From positions 11,878,937-11,942,936 of the forward strand of contig NC_088313.1 of NCBI RefSeq assembly GCF_910592395.1: a stretch of DNA of 64,000 nt. Reading direction: 5' to 3'. How positions within the stretch are numbered: position 1 is the stretch's first letter; every line of letters begins with the position of its first letter. Below the pieces are notes generated by a model. It was not told where the DNA came from. It searched no databases and saw only the letters and a program-made list of their open reading frames with translations. This document shows positions 9,231 through 20,072 of this stretch, in pieces. The position numbers and the translations under genes are program-made. Source of the stretch: Lineus longissimus. Taxonomy: Eukaryota > Nemertea > Pilidiophora > Heteronemertea > Lineidae.

Positions 9231-12200
9231 TACTCTAATCTCCCACTTACCTGTCCCATTTCCAAACCCTATCGCAAGTGACTTAGTCCGAATATTGCTA
9301 ATTTTGGTTGGGGCAGAGCTCAATTTATGGAACAGCCTGGAGTAGTGACATGACAATGGACACTGTAAGGCTTTACGACAATCTTGCCTAGTCACGTAGT
9401 CGTTTACGTGTACTGCGGCTGGGCGACCGGGGCAATTAGGGTCACGGTTTCGTAACAGCTCAAGATCACTGTGGCGATTCGTTCACCATTTAACACACTG
9501 TATTTACACAATGGGAGCTACTACAACCGATCAATTGCCCAATGGAATAAGGGTGATTATAGAAGAGTCCTGGCTATTCTGCAGTTAAGCAGTGAAGTGG
9601 TCTTGGAACACCCACAAGGAGTCTTTAAACTGTGATCGGGCCTGATTGTTGATTTCATCACCTGTAGTTAAAAAGAGTGGCCTCGTCTTTGACATGGAAG
9701 GGTAAAGTCACTAGATTGGAACTGGGACGAAAGAACAGGGTGATCTACTGCCTGATAATGGGCATTAAAGAAAAAATTGAACAGAAGATTAACATTCTGA
9801 TAAGGTTTTATTCATCATGAAAGTCAACATCAGCGTCATCAGGGTCAAACTCAAGCTCATCATTAACCTCTTCAAGTTCCCCATCTGCTGGATGCGGGAT
9901 CACTGGGTCGTCATTCCCGTCCGGAAGAAGTCCACTTAGTCTCCACCCACTGACTATCACTTGGAATGCCACTCTTTCCCAGGCGAGACTGATCATACGT
10001 ACTACTTCCTGGCGGGAAATCTGATCACAGTGTCCATCATCTTCGGTATGTCCAATCTTCCAGGCTTTCCACACCAATCTGAGATGACATTTAAAACTGC
10101 GATTTACAGTTAAGTCCAAAGGTTGCAAAATTGAAGTGCATCGTCCAGGAATGAACGAATCCTGTCCATTTTGCCGCGGAATTTCCTCCGTAAACAGATG
10201 ATGTCTATGGGCAGGGTAGCGATCCAAGATGAGGAGAAAGGTTGCTCCGGCAATAAATGGCACAACAATGGCTTGCAACCATTCGATCAATGACTGATGT
10301 CTTGCCCAGCCATTCGGAGTACCTGTAACCTAAGATTAAAACGTTTCGTTTAGAAATAAAGAATAAATCGGTGCAATTCATGAAAATGTATGACTCATTC
10401 TCCGATTGTATTGTTGCTCAGCCAGCTGATAGCTTTGGGAAATGGTTTCAAAGATCAACGTACTGCAATGATTCTAAAAATAGAACAGGATTCGTAAAAA
10501 GACCATTAAACACGAGGAGCAGGCAGATCATAGAGCTAGCTCCATTGGCAGTTGAAGATGATATGGTCATCTAACAGCTAATAAACCAGGATTAGTTAAT
10601 GAAAAGGTTTACTTACTCGCACGTTCTGGGGAGCATGGGCTCGCAGTTCTGCAATAACTTCGCCTTCAGCATCCAAGCCCCTAAAGTTGACCTCAGCTGG
10701 TAGTTTTCGTCCATCGCTGGAGACGGCCAAGGTTACCGTGCATCCAATCTTCCCGTTCCCTCTTGAGGATCTGATGTCGATCGAATGTGATCCTGTTGTA
10801 GCCATTGTGGTTTTCGGCACCATGTCAAAGTTGACAAATGTTTCATCCATGTTGATGATCACATGGAAATTTCCATTTTGGATGATTTGAGACGTTTCCC
10901 TACGATAGACGGCCGCTATTTCCATAGCGTTGTCGGGGAGGGTTCGCGTGTCCTTATTCTTTCTTCGATGGCTTATTCTTTTTCTGAAAGGAAAAGGAGA
11001 CCACTTTTAGCTTTGAAAAACGTAGCTTACTCCCCCATTACTGTCCATTTCTTGGTCATTGGGCCCATTATTCCATTATCTGGCAGAACAAAAGTTGTGA
11101 GAGAACCCAACCCAAGTGAGATACCAATTTACGAAATGGCTTCGTTGTTTTTACCTTTCTTTGAATCGGGTCAGCCAGTGATCTGACGCTCGGAAATCCT
11201 GATTGCGAGGCCTTTGCGCTCTCGTCTGCTGCCTTTGTTCCTCCGTCAGATTAGTCCACCATTGTCTGTATTCTCTGGCTGCTTGTGACTGGAGATCGAT
11301 CCCGGATACTGGAATTCCATGATGGCGGCGTTGAATAAACCAGTCGTTGAGCTGATTTTCCATGTCTGCCCAAAACGCTGAAAAGGACAAACGGTAGGCC
11401 TATCAAGCAGACGGTGAAGGGATGAATCGGAGGGGGAGAAGAGTAGAGTATGCCTGAAATCTAAGAAGAGTCCCTGAATAATGTCGAACTATGGATAAAA
11501 CCTCATTTCACAGTGAAAGCCTGAACTCACTGTCGCGCTTTTGCGCCGCGTTTTCACCGAGGCGCGGAAATCAATTGTTATTCATTAGGTGAACAAAGGA
11601 TTCCCCGCCCGGCGGTGAAAATGCGGCGGAAAAACGCGTCAGTGAGTACAGGCCTTAATCTTATGGGCCTACTTCACTTAAAATTGTACAACTTTCGTAA
11701 ATTCCTGACAAAAATGAGTTACCTTGTTCATCATTGCCGTGCTGCCGAATCCTCCGCCGTCTCCTCTCAATTTGGGTGCACCTGTCGCGGCGTTCCGACA
11801 TCTCTTCATACTGGTCTAGCCATCTTGAGAATGTCCTTGGATGGATGCGGTGATGTACGGCAAAAGAACGACAAGACCGGGCATGCGCAATGCCCATCGC
11901 ATGGTGCAGCCTAAAAGTATCCACGTAGTCCAAACGCTGATTCAAGCTGTAGCCATGAAGATGTCTCCTTTCTTGGCCTTCGTTAGCCGCACCATTATTA
12001 CCTCCGTCGTCACCACCATCACCATGCCCACCATTACCGCCAACATCACCGTCGTCACCGTTATCCATCGAATTCACGACCCAAAATCCAATGGCATAGC
12101 AAAAAATTCAAAACAAACGCATCTCGTCGATTAACAAATCGAACCTCTGACAAAAACATCAATGAGTACACAAGAACTGTCCAACTTCTCTTATACTGTT

Positions 12201-12433
12201 TTGGAGAATACGTAATTGTTATGTCACTGAGGTCATCCGTAACCTCACCCGATTAGGCCTAGTGTAATTCTTTGCCAGGCTCTGGGGTGTGACAAGGAAG
12301 TCGACAGAACAATTATAATATTGATCCAGGGCATTCTGTTTCCGACCATACCCCACCCCATTTTATTGGACTTAGGATTTTCTGATGATTTTCCGGGTTC
12401 AGGAATGGGACAGGTAAGTGGGAGATTAGAGTA
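9231..12433 (-). mobile_element. Tigger/pogo-like DNA transposon, apparently complete
   Basis: The left end TACTCTAATCTCCCACTTACC continues as TGTCCCATTTCC (9231-9263). The right end is its inverted complement (12400-12433), so the TIR is about 33 bp, nearly perfect. Each side is flanked by TA (9229-9230 and 12434-12435), the target duplication of the Tc1/mariner superfamily. Inside is a single four-exon minus-strand transposase gene without stop or frameshift. The element lies in intron 2 of the Harbinger nuclease, making three nested levels with gypsy outside. Confidence 0.9.
9808..12077 (-). CDS. Tigger/pogo-like transposase, four exons
   Basis: Exons on the minus strand are 12077-11723, 11377-11155, 10983-10617 and 10329-9808. 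Lengths and phases (1, 2, 0) fit exactly and give about 488 residues. Exon 1 has a Gly/Asp/Asn-rich start, then a helix-turn-helix region (HPRTFSRWLDQYEEM). Exon 2 has a CENP-B-type second DNA-binding segment with DHWLTRFKER. Exon 3 holds the first catalytic Asp in NMDETFVNFDMVP. Exon 4 holds the second in LILDRYPAHRHH and the third in PLDLTVNRSFK, followed by an acidic tail. This DDD pattern is that of the pogo/Tigger group. It would cut and paste the element at TA sites. No inactivating change was seen. Confidence 0.85.
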
Positions 12434-12438
12434 TATTT

Positions 12439-14343
12439 CTAGTTATTCTTATCATTACACATGACGTTTGTCTGATCCTGAAGCATGTGTAGGAAGGAAA
12501 ATTGATTCGGAATTTGCTTGTCGTCCGGGCCTGTGTTTCCCTGCTCTTTTTGGCTGAATCCCGTCAACGAAGGACTGCAAGTTGAGCTGCGAGAAGTGCT
12601 GGGCGTCAGTGTGGTTGTCATAGCTGCGGCGTCTTCATCGTCCTTCTCAGCTGCTTCAAGAATGACCCTTTTAATATCCCGTTTCAATTTCTTGCGGTTC
12701 GACTCTGATTTCAATCCCCCAACTCAGAAGCAACAAAAGCACCAAATGTGTCCAGTTCATCGGTCTCCCTTGACATAACTTCACATGCCTTCTGAAGGAT
12801 TTCATCAGACGCACGACCGACGTCCTTTCGTTTTCGAGATTTCGACGGTGGCGGGTTGGGTGTGGCCACGGAAGATGGTGATCCTCGAGGTTGAGTGCAG
12901 ATCTCGTCCTTGTTAAATAGTGTTGCATCTGGCGCATCATCTGGCGCTTGTTCTTCTTGTTCCTGAAAATATATATTTTTTCTGTTTGAATATTGTGGTA
13001 CAAGTACATGTATAGTTACGATTTTTTAATTTTTTGCAGTTTCCTTCCGACTCCGATGATTGGTTACAACTTGCTTCCGAATTCTTTGAAAGGTGGAACT
13101 TCCCCCAATGCATCGGTGCCATAGACGGAAAGCATATTACCATGCAAGCTCCAGCAGCGTCTGGGAGTTTTTATTTTAATTACAAAGGCTTCCACAGTAT
13201 TGTGCTGATGGCATTGGTTGATGCGAAATACCGCTTTACCTTTGTCGACGTCGGATGTAATGGAAGGGTTGCTGACGGGGGCATATTCGGCAGGTGTTCA
13301 TTATCTTCGGGTCTTGAGAACAAGACCCTTTGCCTACCATCACCAAGGGTACTTCCAGGTCGAAATATGAAGGTACCATTTGTATTTGTGGCCGACGATG
13401 CTTTTCCATTGCGGGAAAACATAATGAAACCATATCCTCTGCGAGACATTCCCGGTAGCATGCGCATCTTCAACTACCGACTTTCGAGAGCGCGTAGAAT
13501 CGTCGAAAATGCATTCGGCATAATGTCCAGCGTCTTCCGCATATTTCGAAAGCCGATAGCTGTAGATGCACAAAAAGCAGAGGATATCGTTTTGGCTTCC
13601 TGTGCATTACATAATTTGATGATCACGAAGAAAGACTCGCGCGCACGCTACGCTCCACATGGTACAGTCGATATGGAAGACATGGCTACTGGTGTCATTA
13701 CCCCTGGAGCATGGCGAAAAGAGGGCATGCCAGCAAACAACCTGCTCCAAATCGAGCCATTCACAAGCAACCGTCATGCTCAAACCCCACAAGACATCCG
13801 CCACGAATTTCGAGAGTACTTCCTCTCACCCCAGGGTGAGGTTTCGTGGCAGTACAAGTTCATTTGAGGAAGCCGTCCTTAAAGTGGGCGGAATGAAGAG
13901 CATTTATGACATGAGAGACTGAAATAAACCTGCAAGAGAGAAATCATGTAACAAAATTAACAAATAAAGATAATTCTCACCAAATTGGTCTTCGATTTTC
14001 GTCCTCCAATAACTCCCCTCAGAAAAGAAAATGCCTTGTAGTACATCCACTTTGGGGTGTAAACGTCGTCAGTCCCTTGCCCAGAGTTCCTCTTGGTGGC
14101 TTTCTTTAATTCTTGCACATACTGGTTTCTCAGGTTGTGCATTTTTCTCGTCACTTGCACTTTATCTCTTTTACAATCCTTCGCCAGACTTTTCCATGCA
14201 TCCTCTTTCTTCAACCTGTCTCTATATTCGGCAGACGTGACATCCCATAGTGCAGGCCTCGCTCTGTAACCTTCAATGAGGTTGCTGACCGCATCTTGCG
14301 ACCATTCACTCTCCGCAACTTCAACATGAAATTCGTCTGCCAT
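12439..14343 (-). pseudogene. MADF/BESS-type accessory protein of the Harbinger element
   Basis: Exon 1 (14343-13981) opens with ATG and encodes a MADF domain: SNLIEGYRARPALWDV, then YRDRLKKEDAWKSLA, then MHNLRNQYVQELKKA and WMYYKAFSFLRG. It ends in phase 0 at donor TTTG/GTGAGA. Exon 2 begins at about 13007 (acceptor TATATTTTCAG) with EQEEQAPDDAPDATLF, and later has a basic stretch (PPSKSRKRKDVGR). Near 12712-12716, in a G run, the frame shifts by one base into KSESNRKKLKRDIKRVILEA and ends at 12439 with a BESS-like FLHMLQDQTNV. In Harbingers this partner helps nuclear import and DNA binding of the nuclease. The single frameshift would disable this copy unless it is a sequencing error. Confidence 0.75.
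13040..13867 (+). CDS. Harbinger nuclease, catalytic exon 3
   Basis: Acceptor TTTTTTGCAG precedes 13040. The exon encodes the whole DDE_4-type catalytic core: first Asp in CIGAIDGKHITM, a DVGCNGRVADGGIF block, second Asp in FVADDAFPLRENIMKPY, and the Glu in RLSRARRIVENAFGIMSSVF. It ends at TGA 13865-13867 after EYFLSPQGEVSWQYKF. Joined to 6186-6510 and 7233-7348 it gives one uninterrupted frame. The enzyme would cut at the TIRs and insert at TWA sites, together with the MADF partner on the other strand. Confidence 0.9.
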   Translation, partial: FPSDSDDWLQLASEFFERWNFPQCIGAIDGKHITMQAPAASGSFYFNYKGFHSIVLMALVDAKYRFTFVDVGCNGRVADGGIFGRCSLSSGLENKTLCLPSPRVLPGRNMKVPFVFVADDAFPLRENIMKPYPLRDIPGSMRIFNYRLSRARRIVENAFGIMSSVFRIFRKPIAVDAQKAEDIVLASCALHNLMITKKDSRARYAPHGTVDMEDMATGVITPGAWRKEGMPANNLLQIEPFTSNRHAQTPQDIRHEFREYFLSPQGEVSWQYKFI

Positions 14344-14633
14344 TTCTCGTGTTGAACTCGCACTGATCTGTTCGACAGATCTGTACGACAGTTCTATCCC
14401 AAAATAGAGCAAGTGCTAGTCGATAAAAGCACTGTCTGACACTTTTATAACCAACTTGCATAATCTATGTGGCTCACTTCCACACGACAGAAATTGACCA
14501 TCCTACAATCTTTCGGACAGTTATCTATTGCTGTCATACAGCCACTAGCTGAACAACTTCCACGGGATAGTCATTGGACAGTCACTATCTGACAGCAAAC
14601 TTTCGACAGAAAACTGTCAAGTGGAGCCGCACC

Positions 14634-15182
14634 TTGGAGTCAAGCCACTTGACACCTGGCATGATTCAGGCAAAACGAGGTTCATATTCGTTTACCACTG
14701 GACATACTTTGGTTCAATCAAACTATGGTAAGATGCCTGTGCGTGTGGCCGACTTCACTGACAAACCAATCATGATAAGAACTAATCAAACATTAGGATG
14801 TAATAGGATTATTAATGGTTTCATCCCGTTTCGTAGGTCAATGTAAGTAGTGATGACTCAGGATTGTGGAGGCTAATGACAGTGTCATTGACAGTGACAT
14901 GGAAAAACAGGAGCACTCGGTGGGAGCTGTAGCCACCACCAGTGCTGGGGCACCTTGTACACCCAATCATGATCCCAGTCCTGTTATTTCGCCGTTGATA
15001 TCAGAAAGATAAAGTCAAATCCTTGAGAAGCTGGAGATAGAGCAAATTGAAGTGACGGAAGTGCAAAAGAAAGTCCTAGTTGACCTCATCGAGGAATACC
15101 AAGACATCTTTTCGATGAGTGACTTCGACATTGGTCATACAACGATGGTCGAACACACCATAGAAACAGGGATGCCCAGCCT
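14634..15182 (+). pseudogene. pol: Gypsy pol linker upstream of RT
   Basis: Resumes the gypsy frame after the Harbinger insertion (ESSHLTPGMIQAKRGSYSF). It carries a region typical between protease and RT: GKMPVRVADFTDKPIMIR, then, after a frameshift, DLIEEYQDIFSMSDFDIGHT and MVEHTIETG, the last being the conserved approach to the RT domain. Stops are present. Confidence 0.65.
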
Positions 15183-16061
15183 GTGAAACAAAGACCACGA
15201 AGAGAACCACCACACAGGCAACATTTCGTGGATGAGACAACCCAAGAGCTGTTGGAGAAGAAGCTGATCAGAGAAGCTACAGGGCCTTGGAGTTCACCGA
15301 TAGTACTTGCTCGGAAGCACGATGGAAGCTTTCGTCTGTGTGTAGACTATCGAAAGCTCAATGAATGTACGCTGAAATCAGCCCAACCTTTGCCACGAAT
15401 AGATGATACTCTAGGTAAATTATCAGGTTCGAGTTGGTTCAGAAGCCTTGACTGTGCCAGTGGCTACTGGCAAGTGGGCGTGGCCCCAGATCGTGCAAAG
15501 ACAGCTTTTTTCTCCGGGGTCAAACAATACGAATGGTTGACTATGCCATTTGGGCTCACTGGTGCCCCAGCCACGTTCACAAGACTAATGAACATCGTCC
15601 TTGTAGGGTTAGAGTATTGCCTGGTGCATCTTGATGATATCATCATTCATTCACCATCATTTGAACAGCACATCGTACAACACCGAGTAGTGTTTGAACG
15701 ACTCCGACAAGCTAATATGAAGGTGAATCCCTCTAAGTGTAAATTACTTCGTCATAGTCTCAAGTAGCTTGGACATGTTGTATCAGGAGGGGGGGGTGCC
15801 ACTGATGATGAGAAGATCAAGCAAGTTCAAGAGTGGCCAACACCAAGAGATGTCAGAGAACTTTGATCGTTCATGGGATTGGCAGCATACTATCAAAAGT
15901 ATGTTGAGGACTACGCAGAAATAGCAGCGCCAATTCATAATTTGACAAAGAAGAACATCACATTCCATTGGTCAGAATCCTGTGAAGAATCGTTCAGCAA
16001 GCTGAAGGCATTGGTCAATGCCCCAGTTCTAGCCTATCGGGACTTTTCGGAAGAAGCTTGA
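15183..16061 (+). pseudogene. pol: Gypsy reverse transcriptase
   Basis: RT motifs in order: VDETTQELLEKKLIREATGP, SPIVLARKHDGSFRLCVDYR, RIDDTLGKLSGSSWFRSLD (first catalytic Asp), LTMPFGLTGAPATFTRLMN, then CLVHLDDIIIHS, the YxDD box with His for Tyr. Stops occur in frame at 15765 (TAG), near 15864 (TGA) and 16059 (TGA), and the thumb/tether (SFMGLAAYYQKYVEDYA, PIHNLTKK) lies between them. It would copy element RNA into DNA. The catalytic aspartates survive but the frame does not. Confidence 0.85.
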
Positions 16062-16323
16062 ATGTTTGTGTTGGATACTGATGCTAGTGACTTCACTACA
16101 TGCAGGAGCTGTCCTATCCCAGAAACGAAAATATGGTTCAAAGCGAGTGGAGGCATATGGTAGTGAGAGCCTACAAGGCGGAGAGCTCAACTGCTGTACG
16201 ACGCGCCGAGAGATGCTTGCCCTAGTTAACTTCACGAAGCATTTCAGGTACCACCTCCTTGGAAAAAGATTCCTTGTAAGGACTAACAATAATGCATTGC
16301 GGTGGTTGTTAAACCAGTGTTAG
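16062..16323 (+). pseudogene. pol: Gypsy RNase H
   Basis: Starts with FVLDTDASDF (first catalytic Asp) and shifts frame to AVLSQKRKYGSKRVEAYGSE, then TRREMLALVNFTKHFRYHL (catalytic Glu) and VRTNNNALRWL. In intact relatives the last motif is RTDH, so a catalytic Asp has become Asn here. It would degrade the RNA strand after reverse transcription. Inactive. Confidence 0.75.
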
Positions 16324-16329
16324 TGTAAG

Positions 16330-17060
16330 CTCATGAGGGATATGCAGGTGGCCACTTAGGAATTCGAAAGACTGATGCCAAAGCGGCAAGGTTTGAAACG
16401 TCTGGTAGAAGATTTTATTCTGACTTGCCAGAAATGCCAAAATACAAGTCCCCACCGCATGGGACAAGGGCACAGTTGTAGAATATTCCAGTGGGCCGTC
16501 GTAATCAGAGGTTACACATAGATTTTGTGGGGCCCATCAATCCACCTTCTCAAAGGGGTGACCGGTACATTATAGTCACAGAAGATGCCTTCACAAAGTG
16601 GCCGGAGGCTTGGCCGATGAGAAACCAGAAAGTGTTCACGTGTGCAAGGGTTCTCGTGAACGAGTACGTCTCTCGGTTTGATGCCCCAGAGAGGATTCAT
16701 TCGGACCATTGGTACAATTTTTAATCTAAGGTTTTCAAGGAGATGTGTCAGTTGCTGGGGATAGAGAAGACACGTAACACTGCCTATCATCCCCAGTGCA
16801 ATGGGCAGGTGGAAAACCTGAACAAGACCTTGAAGAAAATGTTAACAACTCTAGTGAATGAAAATAGGCGTGACTTGGATGATAGACTACCGTCAGCGTT
16901 GATGGCATATCGTTCCAGTGTACACGAATCAACAAAGGAGACACCATTTTCAATGCTGTTTGGAACCGAGATGTATATTCCATTGGATCTAATGATTGGA
17001 ACTTCTGACTCTGCGACCACTGAAGTTAGTGCGACCGAAGGAAGTGCACTTAAATAATAT
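16330..17060 (+). pseudogene. pol: Gypsy integrase
   Basis: A degenerate zinc-binding region (GHLGIRKTDAKAARFETSGR) is followed by LHIDFVGPINPPSQRGDRYI (first Asp), RIHSDHWYNF (second Asp, with the usual Gln changed to His) and, after a stop at 16722-16724, NTAYHPQCNGQVENLNKTLK (Glu). The end has a conserved SSVHESTKETPFSMLFG. It would insert the cDNA into the genome. Stop codons and frameshifts disrupt it. Confidence 0.8.
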
Positions 17061-17664
17061 GAGGCCATTTTATGTGCGGAAGGAAGAGCCATGCCAGGTT
17101 GACACAAAGTCAGCAGTTACACCTTATGAAGTAGGGGAGACGGAGATTGCAATCTGTTCTGACTCCGAGTCAGAAGATGAGATTTAAATTGTGCAAACCG
17201 TACCGTCTCATATTAAAAGAACATCTCAGCCAGCAGTTGAGGGCCTGGTTGGTGATGCTGTAGCCACACCGCCTGGAAAGGATCGCCTTATACGTTTTAC
17301 CCCTCGATCTGGCCCCTTCGAGGTGGGAAGTCCAGAGGTGGAGCCATTTGGTGTAGATGTAGACACGCCAGATGAGAGGCTCGCCTTAGACATACCCAAT
17401 CCAGCCTCGGATGACACACCTCCTGGGGATAACGATGTTTATGATCCGCAAGAAGAGGCAACAGCTAACACCTGTCAGCTCAGATTGCGAAATAATATTC
17501 AGAAACCGGTTCGATTCCGCTTTTCTATTGGAAGCGCTAATGCGGGTGACACAAACCAATACAACGCGGCCAAATGGCAACGCATTCGTGAAAACAAAAG
17601 CCGCTGGCTTCATCGCGGAAATGATTTTAGGTCAAAACGTAACGGGGTTCCATCAATGTTTTAA
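17061..17664 (+). pseudogene. pol: Gypsy Pol C-terminal tail
   Basis: Acidic and proline-rich tail in two frames (17061-17187 and 17191-17664) with PGDNDVYDPQEEATANTCQL followed by a short basic end (RLRNNIQKPVRFR) like the end of many gypsy Pol proteins. No chromodomain or GPY/F module is clear. The 3' LTR should follow but was not recognised. Confidence 0.45.
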
Positions 17665-17721
17665 CTCATAAATCCTATGTAATGTATTAACCTTTCAGAA
17701 ATTGTTTTTGTTTACAGCTAA

Positions 17722-18704
17722 GATGCAGGAGCTGGCACTCGACCTAATGCCAGAGCAAGTCCGAGGAAAGAAGACTGTTGCAAAAATGATGATCTCTACG
17801 TTCCTTAAAGACATATCACAAGAACAAGGGGGCAGACGTAGAGGAGCTCAAGCAGCTCAGTGAGAATAACATCATGGATGCCGCACGGATGGTTGCATCA
17901 ACAGTAATACAGGCTGTGAAGTTGTTTACGTTCCGCTACAAGAAGTCCTGGATGGATTTCGCTGTCGTAAAAGATAAGCTGATGGAGGTCGTGACTACAC
18001 ATGGAGCGAGTGGAGACGGTATCCGTGATGTTCTGCGGCACTGGGACCTATTGCTGAGAAAGTCCCTGGAAGATGAACCAATGTACCCCATCCTGCAGCT
18101 GTTAGCAGACTCAATGTTCTCCAAGTGCAAGGCATCCGAGGAACTATACCCTATAGCTCATTCAGGAGAGAGAGTTGAGGACGTGGCTGCCGCAACCAAC
18201 ATCGTTCGTGTGAAGGCACGTGCCGTTATTGTAAATCATGAACTGAACCATTCAAGGACATTTGGGGACCCTGGTCAGGTGCAGGCAGCCATTCACCAAA
18301 TCTACAGTAGACTGAAGACTAAGTATCCATCCACGCCACTTTACCATCTCCAGCCCCCGAATTCTCCAGCTTTGCTAGAAAACCGTCTGCATTACGAAAA
18401 TGTCCAGCAGGTGGAAAATATGATGGAGATTGTTGGATTCACACCTATTCCCCATCCAAATCTCTATCATGACGGATATAGTGCGAACCGATTCCATTAT
18501 TCGAAGAGGGGGTTAACACATGTCGTTAACCACGTTATTGCGTTTGTAACTCATCGTGGTCAGGACATCTATGTTCTTGGTATACCCTCTTTCTGGAACG
18601 CCTTGTTTTCCGGAGGAGGGGGGAGGTGTGGCTTATACTATCTCGTACCACGGCACTGGACCATGAGGACGATCAGCGACACGAGGTATCAAGACCCAAG
18701 ATGA
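17722..18704 (+). CDS. Uncharacterised ORF with SGNH-hydrolase-like C-terminal half
   Basis: A splice-acceptor-like TTTTTGTTTACAG lies just before 17720. From ATG 17724 the frame reads MQELALDLMPEQVRGKKTV and needs one shift near 17830 (a GGGGG run) to join 17874-18704. The N-terminal half is helical and unfamiliar. The C-terminal part has an order resembling SGNH hydrolases: HSGERVEDVAAATN, a hydrophobic strand ARAVIVNHELNHS where GxND is expected, GDPGQVQAAIHQIYSRLKTK, and LYHDGYSANRFHYSKRGLTH where DxxH is expected. The catalytic Ser/Gly/Asn/His pattern is poor, so activity is doubtful. Origin (retroelement or host exon) is open. Confidence 0.4.
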
Positions 18705-19752
18705 CGGGAGTTTCTTTGTTTGTTCATTTCGGAGATACTGACACTGACTATTATGTATAATTTTATGTGCGTTTGGAGCATCGACTCTATACTCTACTGT
18801 GTTTGTGATTAAGTGAATTATTCAAGGATGTGTATAGTTATAGTGTTTCTTTTTATCATTACCAGCTATGGCAGGCCTAGCACACTCTGTTTTGAATAGA
18901 GGGAGACTCCATCATTCCTATTGTTTGAGATTGGACAGGTGTGAATTAATCTGCGATTAGCCTCCTGTGCATTGTTGCATGCAAACACTAAGATGTTTGG
19001 TTTTTGCTAATTAAGGGGCAAATAAATCAGCCAAAAGTTTTGAAAGCTACACAAATGATTGTCGCAAGGAAGTACTTTATGATAGTTTGCGAAATTTTGA
19101 TTAATTCTAGGTGGAAAGTAATATTTTTCGCATGTTTGTTGGGAAAAAAATTGAAAATCCTCCAATTTTCAGCCCCCCTATATGGACACTATGAATTTTT
19201 CTCCAATAAAGCTGAAATCTTGGGAATATAATCCTAAGAGTTATATCAATCACGTCTGAAGTCGGGAGTTTGTATCAAATGTATAGTTTCGGAGCTAGCG
19301 CAGCTAGAAAAGCCCCCAAAACCCAATTTCTCAGGAATTTACACTACGGGCTACGAGTGAAGCATTACAGATTTACCAAAATGTTCAGCCTATAGATGGA
19401 CCCATCGAATTTCCATCCAAATCACTCCAAATTTTGCCAGTAAATACCTATATATCGACATATATAGAATTGTGTCAGAAGTCGGGAGTTGGGATTATTT
19501 TAACACCCCGCCCAAAAAGCCAACTTTATTGATATTTCCTATGCATTTTCCATTAGGCTTGCCAGGACCAATTAAGCAGGTGCACTAATTGGCTTAATTG
19601 GCTAGGCCCGCAATAGCTGGTAATGTATTACTGTCGTTACACATGGAATGAATGTGACGGACAAGCACAAGGTTGCCTATGCCTACATGTATGTTGTCCA
19701 TGTATTGTAACACTTTACAGATTTTGTACTCTATTCAATAATCATGGCATGG
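18705..19752. other. Non-coding, weak repeat
   Basis: No gene. A loosely repeated unit of about 215 bp contains CAGAAGTCGGGAGTT, then CCCCAAAA-CCAATTT, then a TTTGCCAG-like block (copies near 19255 and 19470, a weaker one before). The rest is AT-rich. Confidence 0.45.
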
Positions 19753-20072
19753 TGTTTTGGCGCGACCCCGGAAAACTAGCTCGAGAGACCAAGACACTGC
19801 GGGCGGTGCACAGGCAACTATCAAGTGAGACCGGACTATTATGGATGGAAAAGAAAAAACCGCGCTTTTCTTTGCGATCGTTTAGACTTTGGAATAATAG
19901 CAAAATACCGATTATTTGCGAGTTCCTTAGAGTTTTATTCTTTAACATCCGACAGAGTGGAAGATGAGGATTCGAAGAGTTTGTTAGGAGCGTTCATTTT
20001 GGAATTTCGGATAGTTTCTTTCGATGAAATAATGAATTTTATGTTGTCGTGTCGTGACGAGTTTTGTGGTTC
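19753..20072 (+). repeat. BEL 5' LTR
   Basis: Starts TGTTTTGGCGCGACC and matches 26608-26904 as far as GTTGTCGTGTCGTG (20056). It may extend to GGTTCA (20072), which would give canonical TG...CA ends, if the 3' copy is truncated. It contains the promoter and poly(A) functions of the element. TCCCAAGTGGACGTGATCG shortly downstream resembles the leader of other BEL elements. Confidence 0.8.

Larger units (their letters stand above)
5942..14633. mobile_element. PIF-Harbinger DNA transposon inserted in gypsy pol
   Basis: Both ends carry a 21-bp TIR, GGTGCGGCTCCAC(A/T)TGACAGT, with one mismatch (5942-5962 and 14613-14633). The flanking triplets are TTA (5938-5940, plus one extra C) and TTG (14634-14636), close to the 3-bp TWA duplication usual for this superfamily. 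Many CTGTC/GACAG words sit just inside both ends as subterminal repeats. Contents: a plus-strand DDE nuclease in three exons and a minus-strand MADF/BESS protein, the standard two-gene Harbinger layout. Intron 2 of the nuclease (7349-13039) is inflated by later insertions, which explains the 8.7-kb length. Confidence 0.9.
2196..17664 (+). mobile_element. Ty3/gypsy retrotransposon, decayed and nested
   Basis: Segments of one plus-strand gypsy element can be read in order: gag N-terminus (2196-2681), gag centre (4813-5226), zinc-knuckle/protease (5235-5823), connection and RT (14634-16061), RNase H (16062-16323), integrase (16330-17060) and C-terminal tail (to 17664). Two insertions separate them, at 2684-4716 and 5942-14633. 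Reading across the second insertion, the codons before it (I V P G K L L) continue directly into E S S H L after it, which shows that it interrupted one continuous gene. Stops and frameshifts are scattered through pol, so the copy is dead. I could not identify its LTRs, so the outer limits are approximate. Confidence 0.85.

Noticed and set aside
11841-12134. 97-codon plus-strand ORF over the Tigger 5' exon
   Set aside because: Antisense of the Gly/Asp/Asn-rich transposase N-terminus.
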